In this document: one piece after another, positions 1-8,801 of the stretch
Position numbering within the stretch: the first letter of the stretch is position 1
Layout of the letters: every line of letters begins with the position of its first letter
Origin: UBA965 sp040396955
GTDB taxonomy: Bacteria; Chloroflexota; Chloroflexia; Chloroflexales; Roseiflexaceae
NCBI GenBank assembly: GCA_040396955.1
Contig: JBBAWX010000007.1
Coordinates: 62,001 to 126,000 of the forward strand
Direction: 5' to 3'
Length of the DNA stretch: 64,000 bases
Made by a program: the position numbers and the translations under genes
The notes under the pieces: model-generated
Databases searched by the model: none
The model's input: only the letters and a program-made list of their open reading frames with translations
Told to the model about the DNA's origin: nothing

Positions 1-162
1 CAGGAGCGCTATTTGGCGTTGGCGCACATCGGCCGGCGCTACGACACTGGAGCCAAGTACGGTGTGTTGACGGCACAGTTGGCGCTTGCGCTCAATGGGG
101 TTGACCGTGAAGAAGTGATGACACTCCTGCTCGAGTTGTTGTTGCATCGTCGTTCCGAATAA
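1..162 (+). CDS. GalU-like UTP--glucose-1-phosphate uridylyltransferase, C-terminal end (5' truncated)
   Basis: Only the last 53 codons are in the window; the reading frame is open from base 1 to a TAA at 160-162. The segment GRRYDTGAKYG followed by an amphipathic alanine- and leucine-rich helix matches the C-terminal end of GalU-type nucleotidyltransferases, where the RYDTG..K.GY motif helps bind the sugar nucleotide. These enzymes make UDP-glucose from UTP and glucose-1-phosphate in the cytoplasm. The next gene starts 18 bases downstream on the same strand and also encodes a sugar nucleotidyltransferase domain, so the two probably form one operon for activated sugar supply. The sugar specificity cannot be read from this fragment. 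It could also be a close paralog such as a glucose-1-phosphate thymidylyltransferase. Confidence 0.7.
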   Translation, partial: QERYLALAHIGRRYDTGAKYGVLTAQLALALNGVDREEVMTLLLELLLHRRSE

Positions 163-180
163 TTGTGGGGAGAAGTGTGC

Positions 181-3100
181 ATGTCACGTCTTTGTTCGCT
201 CATCACGGCTCCCACCACGCATGAGCGTGATACGCCGCTTGAAGCCATTTGTAATACGATGACGGTGGCTGAGCTCCTTGCGGAGGTGGCCGCTCTTGAT
301 GAATTTCGGCGTGTGCACGCCAATCTGTATGAGCGAGTGCGGGCACTCTTTTTTTTGTACGCCATTCATCGTTTCATCTTACCCCCTCACTTCCCGGTAG
401 CGGCGGCCCATCATGTCCCCTACGAGGGCTATACGCATCTGCTAAATCGACGTTTTGAAGAAGCAGTGAGTATTTTTTATCGGGCGTTTGTGGCGCAACC
501 CTGCGATGCACTGAGTAGTGCGTTGGCGCACGCCTACCACCAACTCGCCTTCCAGACCCTTGCCAATCAAGTGCGTTTGAGTGTGCGTGCGGTGCGCGGT
601 AATCAGTGGATGTTTCGTATGGGGCACCCCGCCGACTACCCACTTCGCATAGTGTCGGCACTACAGCAACGAGATGCGCTAGGCGCCTTCCCCATCCTCA
701 ATGAAACCACTCCGGTGCGCATGGATTTGTCGCATAGTGGGTGGAGCGATATTTTCTTTTTGGGCATGGATTTTCCAGCGGGCGCACAAGTGCTCAATAT
801 CTCTGTCGACCTTGGTGTCCGTGGTCGCGACACCGCCCCACGCCCACCGGTTGAGGCCTATTTACGGGTTATCGACGAACCCGTACTCCGGCTGACTAGT
901 GTTGATTTGGGGGTCACTGCCGATGTTACCACGTTGGCCGAAGTCTTTGATTTTGGGCGTGACTATCTCGGTCTGCTCAAAGGGGCGGTGATCGCATCTG
1001 GCATTGTGCCGCCGGGCATGGAGCATTCGCACAGTCCGCTCGCCGATTTGTTGGCTCGGTTGGTCGGACCCGGGCATGGTATCGAGTTGGTCTCTGCCGT
1101 CAACGACATTCCCAAGGGCTCGCGACTGGCGGTTTCGACCAGTTTGCTGGCCTCGCTCATCAGCGTCTGTATGCGTGCCACGGCCCAAACACAAACCCTG
1201 GTTGGCCATCTCAGTGAATCCGAACGTCGCCTCGTGGCTGCACGTGCCATCTTGGGGGAGTGGTTGGCCGGGTCTGGTGGTGGCTGGCAGGACTCTGGCG
1301 GTGTCTGGCCAGGAATCAAGCTTATCAGTGGTGTAGAAGCACAATCGGGTGACCCGGAGTACGGTGTCAGTCGTGGTCGCCTGTTGCCACAGCACCGTCT
1401 CTTTGCCGAGGACGATATTCCGGCGATTGCTCGTCAACGCCTTCAGGAGAGTCTGGTGGTTGTGCACGGTGGCATGGCACAAAACGTGGGGCCGATTCTT
1501 GAAATGGTCACGGAAAAATACCTGCTCCGCAGTGCGGCTGAATGGCAAGCCCGCCAAGAGGCGATTGCGCTCATGGGTGAGCTGTTGGAGGCCCTCAAAG
1601 CGGGTGATATGCGTCGCCTCGGCGCCATTACGACGCGCAATTTTCGTGGTCCCATCCAGACGATTATTCCTTGGGCCACCAATGCCTACACCGAGGCGTT
1701 GATTGCAGCTGCTGAGGCGCGTTTCGGCGAGCAATTTTGGGGCTTCTGGATGCTCGGCGGTATGTCGGGTGGTGGTATGGGCTTCATCGTTGATCCACGT
1801 ATCAAAGCGACCGCCCAAACAGAGCTCCAAGCCATCATGGACGCGGAGCGTGAGCGGATGCGCGATGCCTTACCATTCGCCATGCGTCCGGTGGTCTATG
1901 ATTTTGCCATCAATGAGCGTGGTACGTGGGCGACCATGCTCCACAACGATGCTGCATTAATGCCGGTTGGTTACTACGCTTTGCACATGCCACCGTTGTT
2001 GCGTGCACATCCGCAACACCTGCATGCCACTCGTCGTAGTGAGCTTGACCGTTTTGGCAATGCGTGTCTGACACAACCCGAGCTTGCGCGCGTCGTCCCC
2101 ATGCTGTTCAATCAGATGTTGCCGCACATCAGTACGGGCCACGATTCGCGTACGCAACTGTGGCAGGAGTTGTCGCGGTTCGGATTTGACCGTGAACTCC
2201 ACGAGCAAATTCGCACCGATATGCGCAATGGCCGGATTGGGCTGATGCAAAATCGCCTGCCTGCGAGTAGCGTGATTGCCGATGTGGGCCCCGACGACGT
2301 GGTAGATGCCACGCAACCACTTGCGCCACATTGGGTGCGCCTCGGCACACAAGCAATAACGGCCGGCGAAGTGGCCGTGGTGTCGCTGGCCGGTGGCGCT
2401 GGGAGTCGTTGGACACAAGGCGCTGGGGTAGTGAAAGCGTTGCATCCGTTTGCGCGTTTTGCTGGTGCCCATCGCACGTTCGTTGACGTGCATATCGCCA
2501 AAAGCCGCCAAGTGGCGCGCAAATATGGAGTGGCGCATCCGCACATCTTTACTACGAGTTATCTCACCGACACCCCGCTCCAACAGGCGCAACAGCGTCT
2601 TGCACAGCCTGGGAAGTCGTGGGATTACCCGGGAGACATCATGCTTTCGCATGGCCGATCAGTCGGTTTGCGCCTCGTTCCCATGGCACGTGATCTACGC
2701 TTCCTCTGGGAAGAAATGCCCCAGCAACTCCTAGACGAACAGGCCCAAAAAATGCGCCAAAGTGTGCATTCGGCCCTGATGGGGTGGGCGAAAAGCATGG
2801 GTGAGGGCAACGACTACACCGATAATCTGGTGCACCAGTGCATGCACCCTGTCGGCCATTGGTTCGAAATTCCCAATTTATTGCGCAACGGCACTCTGGC
2901 ACGACTCTTGAGCGTACGACCACAACTCAAGTATCTCATGGTCCACAACATCGACACCCTGGGTGCCACCATCGATGCCGGGATTTTGGGGTATCACATC
3001 GCCACGCAGCGCACGTTCACGTTTGAAGTCACCGCGCGGCGTATCGACGACCGTGGCGGCGGTTTGGCTCGTGTCGATGACCAACTGCGCATCGTCGAAG

Positions 3101-3519
3101 GGCTTGCCATGCCCCGTGCCGATACCGAATTTCAGTTGCGTTTTTACAATACATTGACGAACTGGATCGACATCGATCGGATGCTCGCTCTCTTTGCGCT
3201 GACCCGCGACGAGGTGTGCCACCAGCCAGAACGCGTGCACCAGGCCATTCGCGCATTGGCGGCACGCATGCCCACCTACGTCACCATCAAAGATGTCAAA
3301 AAACGCTGGGGGAATGGCCAAGAAGACGTCTATCCCGTGGCGCAGTTTGAAAAATTATGGGGTGATATGACCATGCTCACCGATGCGAGCACTGGATTTG
3401 TACAAGTGGCACGCGGGCGTGGCCAACAGCTCAAAGATCAAGCTCAGCTCGATGCCTGGCTCCGTGATGGGAGTGCAACCGATATTGATTCGCTTTGTGA
3501 TTGGAGTACATCGTCATGA
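181..3519 (+). CDS. GHMP sugar kinase / UDPGP-type nucleotidyltransferase fusion protein
   Basis: A protein of 1112 residues, started at ATG 181 (GGGGAGAAG lies just upstream) rather than the in-frame TTG at 163. Residues about 178-191 (PVRMDLSHSGWSD) look like the first GHMP-kinase motif as found in fucokinase-type sugar-1-kinases. PKGSRLAVSTS near 311 resembles the phosphate-binding loop (PxGSGLGSS) and GGMSGGGMGF near 525 the third GHMP motif. The C-terminal third begins with LAGGAGSRW at 736-744, followed by VVKAL, the nucleotide-binding signature of UDPGP/UAP-family pyrophosphorylases. The inference is a bifunctional salvage enzyme: sugar to sugar-1-phosphate to NDP-sugar. Known bacterial fucokinase/GDP-fucose pyrophosphorylase (Fkp) has the opposite domain order. 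The N-terminal 170 residues match nothing I recognise. The substrate is unknown. The gene overlaps the next by ATGA, so the two are translationally coupled. Confidence 0.65.
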   Translation: MSRLCSLITAPTTHERDTPLEAICNTMTVAELLAEVAALDEFRRVHANLYERVRALFFLYAIHRFILPPHFPVAAAHHVPYEGYTHLLNRRFEEAVSIFYRAFVAQPCDALSSALAHAYHQLAFQTLANQVRLSVRAVRGNQWMFRMGHPADYPLRIVSALQQRDALGAFPILNETTPVRMDLSHSGWSDIFFLGMDFPAGAQVLNISVDLGVRGRDTAPRPPVEAYLRVIDEPVLRLTSVDLGVTADVTTLAEVFDFGRDYLGLLKGAVIASGIVPPGMEHSHSPLADLLARLVGPGHGIELVSAVNDIPKGSRLAVSTSLLASLISVCMRATAQTQTLVGHLSESERRLVAARAILGEWLAGSGGGWQDSGGVWPGIKLISGVEAQSGDPEYGVSRGRLLPQHRLFAEDDIPAIARQRLQESLVVVHGGMAQNVGPILEMVTEKYLLRSAAEWQARQEAIALMGELLEALKAGDMRRLGAITTRNFRGPIQTIIPWATNAYTEALIAAAEARFGEQFWGFWMLGGMSGGGMGFIVDPRIKATAQTELQAIMDAERERMRDALPFAMRPVVYDFAINERGTWATMLHNDAALMPVGYYALHMPPLLRAHPQHLHATRRSELDRFGNACLTQPELARVVPMLFNQMLPHISTGHDSRTQLWQELSRFGFDRELHEQIRTDMRNGRIGLMQNRLPASSVIADVGPDDVVDATQPLAPHWVRLGTQAITAGEVAVVSLAGGAGSRWTQGAGVVKALHPFARFAGAHRTFVDVHIAKSRQVARKYGVAHPHIFTTSYLTDTPLQQAQQRLAQPGKSWDYPGDIMLSHGRSVGLRLVPMARDLRFLWEEMPQQLLDEQAQKMRQSVHSALMGWAKSMGEGNDYTDNLVHQCMHPVGHWFEIPNLLRNGTLARLLSVRPQLKYLMVHNIDTLGATIDAGILGYHIATQRTFTFEVTARRIDDRGGGLARVDDQLRIVEGLAMPRADTEFQLRFYNTLTNWIDIDRMLALFALTRDEVCHQPERVHQAIRALAARMPTYVTIKDVKKRWGNGQEDVYPVAQFEKLWGDMTMLTDASTGFVQVARGRGQQLKDQAQLDAWLRDGSATDIDSLCDWSTSS

Positions 3520-4670
3520 CCGAACTCCGTGTGACATATTGGCAGCGCACGACTGCAGCCCAACAAGCTCAAGTGACGGCCGCGTTTGGTGCGTTAGATG
3601 CCTGGGAACGCATGCCGCGCTATCGCGCGGCGTGTATTGCCATTGGTTGGCACGAATCGACACCAGTGGCGTGTACGGTGGTCGCACACGAACGATTGCT
3701 CGTCGGCAATGCCACCGTTGAGGTGGGCGTACTACGTCATCATGCCGTGGCGGCTGGTGCTGGCCCTGGCATCCTCGCCGAACTCTTGATGCAACAGGCG
3801 CTGGTCTTGCTTGCCGAGGGGATTGCGTGTTTGGCGTTGCACGGGGCGGTTGCAGAGTGGCAGTCGGTCGGCTTTGCTCCGGTTTCGTATCTCAACCAGA
3901 TTGTCTGGCCTACGACGTCCACCCCCCATGCACTTGCCCCGGGGTCATACCAGGTATGTGTGCCCGATGCCGATCAGATGACCATCATTCGGAGCATGCA
4001 ATTGAGTCAGAGTCTCATCGGTTATCCACACATCGTGGATGTGGTGCGTGCCGAGCCCAGCTCGTGGCTGTTGAGTTGGGGGCGTGACGGTCAATTACAA
4101 GCCGCCGTGGAACTCCTCACTACACCACATGAAACGCACATTGTGCGTGGCGTGGCCTGTCATCAAGGAGCCGCCCTTGACGCCGTGATGGCGCTGATGC
4201 ATGCTCCAGACGTGGTGCGCCCCGTGCGTATGGCGTTGCCGTTTCGCCACCCATTGAGCCAGGCTGCGGTGCAGTGTCATGCCAGTATCGTGCAGGCGCT
4301 CCCCACCACGCATACGACCTTGTTGGGGGTACTTGATTTGCCGGCCATGCTCACGGCCCTGATTCCGGCGTTTCAAGAGCGGATTCGGGCATCGGCATAT
4401 GCCGACTGGCAGGGTGGTGTGCGCATCGAAATCAGCGACGAACGTGCCATGATTGTGGTGGCGGGTGGGGAAATTACCGTCATTGATGGATCGCGTGATG
4501 CACATGTGCGCATGCGTCATGTGGAAGTGCCAGCGTTGGCGCAATTGCTCCTCGGCTTTCGTTCAGTGGCCATGTTGCGGCGCATGGGTATGCTTGCGTG
4601 CGATGATACCGAGTTGCCATTGCTCGAAATACTATTTCCTGAACTCTATCCTGTGGTAGACTTGTCATAA
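3516..4670 (+). CDS. Eis-like GNAT acetyltransferase with C-terminal SCP2-like domain
   Basis: The product has 384 residues. Start chosen at ATG 3516, which overlaps the stop of the upstream gene (ATGA); the frame also extends to a TTG at 3501. The N-terminal third carries a GNAT acetyl-CoA loop region (VEVGVLRHHAV then AGAGPGILAELL near residues 70-95). The last ~110 residues alternate short strands and helices like the sterol-carrier-protein-2 fold (WQGGVRIEI, then GGEITVIDG). This layout, GNAT plus a second degenerate GNAT plus SCP2-like, is that of the Eis family of N-acetyltransferases, usually about 400 residues. The acceptor is unknown; Eis relatives acetylate amines on small molecules or proteins. 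Coupling to the kinase/pyrophosphorylase fusion suggests a role with the same sugar product, but that is inference. Confidence 0.65.
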   Translation: MTELRVTYWQRTTAAQQAQVTAAFGALDAWERMPRYRAACIAIGWHESTPVACTVVAHERLLVGNATVEVGVLRHHAVAAGAGPGILAELLMQQALVLLAEGIACLALHGAVAEWQSVGFAPVSYLNQIVWPTTSTPHALAPGSYQVCVPDADQMTIIRSMQLSQSLIGYPHIVDVVRAEPSSWLLSWGRDGQLQAAVELLTTPHETHIVRGVACHQGAALDAVMALMHAPDVVRPVRMALPFRHPLSQAAVQCHASIVQALPTTHTTLLGVLDLPAMLTALIPAFQERIRASAYADWQGGVRIEISDERAMIVVAGGEITVIDGSRDAHVRMRHVEVPALAQLLLGFRSVAMLRRMGMLACDDTELPLLEILFPELYPVVDLS

Positions 4671-4753
4671 TCGTCGGAGCCCAATGACGCGCCCCGCCAT
4701 GTAGAGCAACTCGGTACTCATGTGAGTGCAACCTGTGCTGAGGGATTTCGTCT

Positions 4754-6292
4754 ATGCCTGTGGTGACTGTCCATGATGCAATTCGTCTTGCGCTCCCAGT
4801 ATCCACCCAAGTGGTCGCTGGGCATGCTTCACTTTCCCGTGCGATTTCGTGGACAGCGTTAGCCCGTGCCGTGGCACCGTTGTTCACGGATCTGCGTGGT
4901 GGTGAATTGGCCTTCGTTTCGATGGCTGCATTGCGCGACATCGACCCTCCCCTGGCACTCGCCATGCTCATTCAGCGCTTGGCCAATGTGCCTATTGCAG
5001 CTTTGGCTGTCTTTGGGGTGGCCGATGAGGCGGCAGTCAACATGGCTGAGCAGGTGCAACTTCCACTCCTGCAATTAACCACCGACGTTGATATCCGCGA
5101 CGTGGATCGCGAGCTCCAGCGGTTGCTGAGTGATTTCGACGTGCAACTCGAGCGCCGGGCTGCTCAGTTGGCACTCGAACTCGGTGAACTCTCGTTGGCA
5201 GGGCGCGGTTTGGCGGCCATGGTAACACTGTTGGCGCAACGCACGTCACGTACGGTGGCCATTTTTTCGATGAAAAACGAACTGATTGCCTATGACGGTG
5301 ACACGCACATCTACCAGATTGTGCAGGACGCTCAACTTCAACCGGGCAGTGCCACGCTGGCTGGCTATGACACCTGGGCGATGGCGCTCCATGCAGCTGA
5401 GCAACTCCTTGGGACCATCGTGATTGTCGGCAAGGGCATCTCTGAATCCGATCGTGCCACTGTTCGGCGTGCCTCCATGGCATTTTCGCTCGAATTGACC
5501 AAATCACAGGCGATTACGGTGGCGGAGGCGCGCTTTCGGGGCAACCTCGTCGAGCAAATACTGTCGGGGACGCTCCAGGATCCACTGATTTTGCAACAGC
5601 GTGCTCGTGAGCTCGGTTTTGATGTGCGCATCCCGTATGCGGCGTGTCTGTTTCAGGCACCTACGGCGCTCCTCACGACACTCCAAACCATTTTTGCGGA
5701 TGTCATTCAACGGCTTCAGTACCACATTCCCTGGATTGCGCATCAACAAGGGGTCGTCTGTTTTTTGCCACTCGCAAAAGACGGCCAATTCCCGCTCGAG
5801 ATGGCCCACACCCTCTTTGATGTACTCCAAAAACAGCTCCCGCTCCTGCGTGCGAGTCTGGGACGTGTGGCACGGCAACCGAGTGAGTGGCAACGGTCGT
5901 TGCACGAGGCGGAGCAGACCATTAAGTTGCCGAGTAGTGGCAAACATGCCCTCGTCGCCTACGACACCATCGGTGTGTATCAGCTCCTGTTGCCACTTAG
6001 TGCCGCACCAGACACGCACACCTTTTATCAGCGACAACTCGGTGCACTCCTAGAGTATGACCGTGAGCAACGTGGTGAGCTTTTGCACACCCTCGAAGCA
6101 TATTTTGACTGTGCGGGTAATTTGGCGCGGACTGCCGAGCATATTCATGTGCACCGCAACACATTGCTCTACCGGCTTTCGCGCGTGGCTCAAATCTGCC
6201 AGGTCGATCTTGACGACCATGAAGTCCGCTTGTCGCTGTGGTTGGCACTCAAACTGCACCACATCTATCAATCGCCCTCATCATCACAATAG
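4754..6292 (+). CDS. PucR-family transcriptional regulator
   Basis: The product has 512 residues. The N-terminal ~120 residues (starting VTVHDAIRLALP) match the PucR sensory domain found in regulators of purine or amino-acid catabolism. The middle part resembles a GGDEF-derived CdaR-type domain. The C-terminal end (residues ~440-505, LLHTLEAYFDC, then NLARTAEHIHVHRNTLLYRLSRV) is the conserved PucR/CdaR helix-turn-helix with its HRNTLxYRLxR signature. It therefore should bind DNA and respond to a small ligand in the cytoplasm. The gene is alone, 83 bases after the GNAT gene and 11 bases before a short-chain dehydrogenase, which is a candidate target. GAGGGA about 8 bases upstream of ATG 4754 serves as ribosome binding site. 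Confidence 0.88.
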   Translation: MPVVTVHDAIRLALPVSTQVVAGHASLSRAISWTALARAVAPLFTDLRGGELAFVSMAALRDIDPPLALAMLIQRLANVPIAALAVFGVADEAAVNMAEQVQLPLLQLTTDVDIRDVDRELQRLLSDFDVQLERRAAQLALELGELSLAGRGLAAMVTLLAQRTSRTVAIFSMKNELIAYDGDTHIYQIVQDAQLQPGSATLAGYDTWAMALHAAEQLLGTIVIVGKGISESDRATVRRASMAFSLELTKSQAITVAEARFRGNLVEQILSGTLQDPLILQQRARELGFDVRIPYAACLFQAPTALLTTLQTIFADVIQRLQYHIPWIAHQQGVVCFLPLAKDGQFPLEMAHTLFDVLQKQLPLLRASLGRVARQPSEWQRSLHEAEQTIKLPSSGKHALVAYDTIGVYQLLLPLSAAPDTHTFYQRQLGALLEYDREQRGELLHTLEAYFDCAGNLARTAEHIHVHRNTLLYRLSRVAQICQVDLDDHEVRLSLWLALKLHHIYQSPSSSQ

Positions 6293-6303
6293 TAGAGGTA
6301 TGC

Positions 6304-7143
6304 ATGTCAACATCAACCATGATTGTCACCGGGGCTACGAGTGGAATTGGTTTTCATACAGCGGCCGCTGTTGCCGCTTCTGGAGCACATGTCGTGTTGG
6401 TTGGACGCTCCGAAGTCCGCTGTCAAGCAGCCGTTGCCGAAATTCAACGTCTGCACCCCGATGCAGATGTGGCCTATCGTGTCACGGATTTGTCCGATCA
6501 AACACAGGTCGTTGCCCTAGCCGACGACATCCAGCGTCAGTATGAGCGCCTCGATGTGCTTATCAACAACGCCGGTGCTTTTTTTGCGCAACGCGAAGAA
6601 AGTGCTGATGGCATCGAGATGACGTGGGCCCTCAATCATATGGCCCCCTTTGTGTTGACCACCCGCCTCTTGCCACTCTTGCGGGCCTCGGCTCCGGCCC
6701 GTGTGATTACCGTGTCGTCAGCCGCACATCGGATGGGCCGCATGAATTTCGCCGACGTCGAAGGACGCCAGCGCTACTCTGGTTGGCCTGCCTATGCTCA
6801 GTCGAAATTGGCGAATCTGTTGTTTACGTATGAACTTGCTGACCGGCTCCGAGATGCGGATGTCACGGTCAATGCGTTACACCCGGGCTTTGTGGCCTCT
6901 GGATTCGGGCAAAACAACCACTCGTTTACGATGCGCGCATTTGCGTGGCTCCAAAAAAAATTTGCCATTTCATCGGAGCAGGGTGCGCAAACGTCCATCT
7001 ATTTGGCCATGAGTCCACAAGTGGCGCAGGTTACTGGTCGGTATTTTGTCGACAGTACGCCGGTACCTGCCGCAGCACACGCCTACGACGTGACTGCTCG
7101 TCGTCGCCTGTGGCGCCTTTCCGAAGACCTCGTGCGGCTCTAA
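6304..7143 (+). CDS. Short-chain dehydrogenase/reductase (retinol dehydrogenase-like)
   Basis: The product has 279 residues. The start is ATG 6304, preceded by AGAGGT; an upstream in-frame codon at 6238 lies inside pucR and is not used. The NAD(P)-binding motif TGATSGIG is at residues 9-16, the structural LINNAG motif follows near residue 85, and the catalytic YAQSK (Tyr-x-x-x-Lys) near 163, with a serine pair (VSSAAH) before it. The order and spacing are those of classical SDRs, and the NNAGAFF and SSAAHRMG segments recall retinol dehydrogenase/WW-domain oxidoreductase-like members. Substrate unknown. The gene follows pucR closely and may be controlled by it. Confidence 0.85.
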   Translation: MSTSTMIVTGATSGIGFHTAAAVAASGAHVVLVGRSEVRCQAAVAEIQRLHPDADVAYRVTDLSDQTQVVALADDIQRQYERLDVLINNAGAFFAQREESADGIEMTWALNHMAPFVLTTRLLPLLRASAPARVITVSSAAHRMGRMNFADVEGRQRYSGWPAYAQSKLANLLFTYELADRLRDADVTVNALHPGFVASGFGQNNHSFTMRAFAWLQKKFAISSEQGAQTSIYLAMSPQVAQVTGRYFVDSTPVPAAAHAYDVTARRRLWRLSEDLVRL

Positions 7144-7145
7144 AA

Positions 7146-7182
7146 AACACCCACCGGCACACGCAGTGTGCCGGTGGGTGCG
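7146..7182 (-). terminator. Intrinsic terminator of the minus-strand helical-protein gene
   Basis: A perfect 15-bp stem (7148-7162 with 7166-7180) has a 3-base loop. The six A residues at 7142-7147 read as a U-tract on the minus strand, so it terminates the gene ending at 7194. It also sits directly after the SDR stop codon, where it may act as a weaker terminator for the plus strand. Confidence 0.8.
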
Positions 7183-7193
7183 CAAGGCCCAGA

Positions 7194-7595
7194 CTACTCT
7201 TGTGGCCCGCTTTTGTCGCTCGGTGGCGTGGTTGGTGCGCTACTCTCGGCAAGTGATGCCGCGATTTTGCGGAGCTCATCGTTCAACGTGCTAATCCCAG
7301 CGACCACTTGCTGGTGTGCCTGGGCAACTTTAGGGTTCTCGAAGGCCTTCTCGACCATCTGCTTCCCCTTTTCGCTGACTTCACTCACCTGCTCACTCTG
7401 CGCAATCGTCTGGATGCGCTGTGCAACCTCGTTCACGCCGTTCTGGAGCTCTTGCTGGATCTGGTGCGCTTTATCGCTGGCCAAAAACGCTCGTACCACT
7501 GCTTCGAGTTGCGTCCCGAGTACTTGCAGTTCACCAATGAGACTTTTGTCACTTGCGCTCTGCTCTGGTGTTGGGTTGGTGTGTGTGTCGGTCAT
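7194..7595 (-). CDS. Small charged helical protein of unknown function
   Basis: The product has 133 residues. The start is ATG 7595, preceded on the minus strand by AAAGGAGA; the open frame extends further upstream to 7673 without a better start. The sequence lacks any signal peptide or membrane segment, is rich in Gln, Glu, Ala and Lys, and is predicted by eye to be almost entirely amphipathic helix, possibly coiled coil, between residues 18 and 115. Its ends are polar and Thr/Pro/Ser-rich. I recognise no family. It is transcribed divergently from cysteine synthase, sharing a 169-base region. Confidence 0.7.
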   Translation of the reverse strand: MTDTHTNPTPEQSASDKSLIGELQVLGTQLEAVVRAFLASDKAHQIQQELQNGVNEVAQRIQTIAQSEQVSEVSEKGKQMVEKAFENPKVAQAHQQVVAGISTLNDELRKIAASLAESSAPTTPPSDKSGPQE

Positions 7596-7690
7596 TGTCT
7601 CTCTCCTTTGTTTATCACCTCTGCTAGACGTTTGTCCCCCTCGCATTGTTGCACGTCTTTTGCCATCTCCCATGATTTTATGGGCATGAC

Positions 7691-7718
7691 TTGCTTTTTA
7701 TACAAAACACAGTATAAT
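7691..7718 (+). promoter_or_regulatory. Sigma-70-type promoter of cysK
   Basis: TTGCTT at 7691-7696 and a perfect TATAAT at 7713-7718 are separated by 16 bases. Predicted transcription begins near 7725, which rules out the in-frame ATG at 7723 as the cysK start. Confidence 0.75.
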
Positions 7719-7764
7719 AAACATGATAAATTTGAGTGACATACTCAACAAAAGGAAGTATCGC

Positions 7765-8685
7765 ATGGCGCGCACATTTAACAGCATTGTGGAGTTGATT
7801 GGTAACACGCCGCTTTTACGCATTCGTTCGGAAGGGGCGACCATTTACGCCAAGTTGGAGTGGTTTAATCCAGGTGGGAGTGTCAAAGACCGCATCGGTT
7901 TTGCGATGATCCAGACGGCAGAAGCAGCCGGTATCATCGACCCCAGCAAAACGGTCATCATTGAGCCGACGAGTGGCAATACGGGGATTGGCTTGGCGAT
8001 GGTGGCTGCGGCCCGTGGCTACCGCATGATTTTGACCATGCCAGAATCGATGAGTATGGAGCGGCGAAAGTTGCTCAAGGGGTATGGTGCCGAATTGGTA
8101 CTGACGCCGGCCAGCGAGGGGATGCGCGGTGCCATTGCCCGTGCTGAGGCGATTGCGGCTGAAACTCCGGGCGGGTGGATTCCCCAGCAGTTCATGAATC
8201 CTGCCAACCCTGAGGTTCACCGTTTGACGACTGCCGAAGAAATCTGGAACGACACCGACGGCAACATCGACATTTTTGTGGCCGGTGTGGGGACGGGTGG
8301 CACGGTCACTGGAGTGGGTGAGATTCTCAAGGCCCGCAAACCAGACATTCAAATCGTTGCCGTTGAGCCTGAAGCGTCGCCCGTTTTGTCGGGTGGTCAG
8401 CCTGGCCCGCACAAGATCCAAGGGATTGGCGCCGGGTTTGTACCGGGCGTGCTCAACACGGATGTCTACGCTGAGGTAATCAAGGTCAGCAACGACGATG
8501 CGTTTGCGACGGCACGTTCGTTGGCCAAGACCGAGGGCATCATGGTGGGAATCAGCTCGGGGGCTGCGGCATTTGCCGCCCGGCAGTTGGCCGCTCGCCC
8601 CGAGAATGCAGGCAAGACCATCGTCTTCATTTCGGCGAGCAACGGTGAACGCTACCTGAGCACGGCACTTTTCCCCGACGAATAG
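7765..8685 (+). CDS. cysK: Cysteine synthase (O-acetylserine sulfhydrylase)
   Basis: The product has 306 residues, the usual length for the family. It makes L-cysteine from O-acetylserine and sulfide with pyridoxal phosphate. The PLP lysine is K41 in PGGSVKDR, the substrate loop TSGNTG is at 69-74, and the glycine-rich phosphate-binding segment GVGTGGTVTG is near residue 175. The start at ATG 7765 is set by AAAGGAAG 8 bases upstream and by the promoter position. The gene stands alone with its own promoter and terminator. A CysK versus CysM distinction is not certain from motifs alone; the overall sequence looks CysK-like. Confidence 0.93.
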   Translation: MARTFNSIVELIGNTPLLRIRSEGATIYAKLEWFNPGGSVKDRIGFAMIQTAEAAGIIDPSKTVIIEPTSGNTGIGLAMVAAARGYRMILTMPESMSMERRKLLKGYGAELVLTPASEGMRGAIARAEAIAAETPGGWIPQQFMNPANPEVHRLTTAEEIWNDTDGNIDIFVAGVGTGGTVTGVGEILKARKPDIQIVAVEPEASPVLSGGQPGPHKIQGIGAGFVPGVLNTDVYAEVIKVSNDDAFATARSLAKTEGIMVGISSGAAAFAARQLAARPENAGKTIVFISASNGERYLSTALFPDE

Positions 8686-8710
8686 TGGCCATGGCTGCTG
8701 TGCCAACACA

Positions 8711-8745
8711 AGCCCAGGGTGGATTCATCCACCCTGGGCTTTTTC
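8711..8745 (+). terminator. Intrinsic terminator after cysK
   Basis: A perfect 13-bp stem (8711-8723 with 8728-8740) closes a TTCA loop and is followed by TTTTT. Confidence 0.88.
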
Positions 8746-8761
8746 AGCGCACGGTAAATGG

Positions 8762-8783
8762 GGTATGATACAGCTATCATACC
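8762..8783. promoter_or_regulatory. Inverted repeat overlapping a -10-like element (candidate operator)
   Basis: GGTATGATA and its exact reverse complement flank a 4-base spacer (CAGC). The left arm contains TATGAT, a good -10 hexamer at 8764-8769, 33 bases before the downstream start codon. A dimeric repressor bound here would cover the promoter of the phosphotransferase-like gene. The regulator is not identifiable. Confidence 0.5.
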
Positions 8784-8801
8784 AATGAATAGTGCAGGCG
8801 C

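Noticed and set aside
862..1830. Minus-strand open frame of 322 codons
   Set aside because: It lies entirely within the large fusion gene, opposite its coding frame, and shows no family motif or ribosome binding site.
7723..7764. Upstream in-frame start for cysK
   Set aside because: The promoter -10 at 7713-7718 puts transcription after this codon, and the ribosome binding site precedes ATG 7765.
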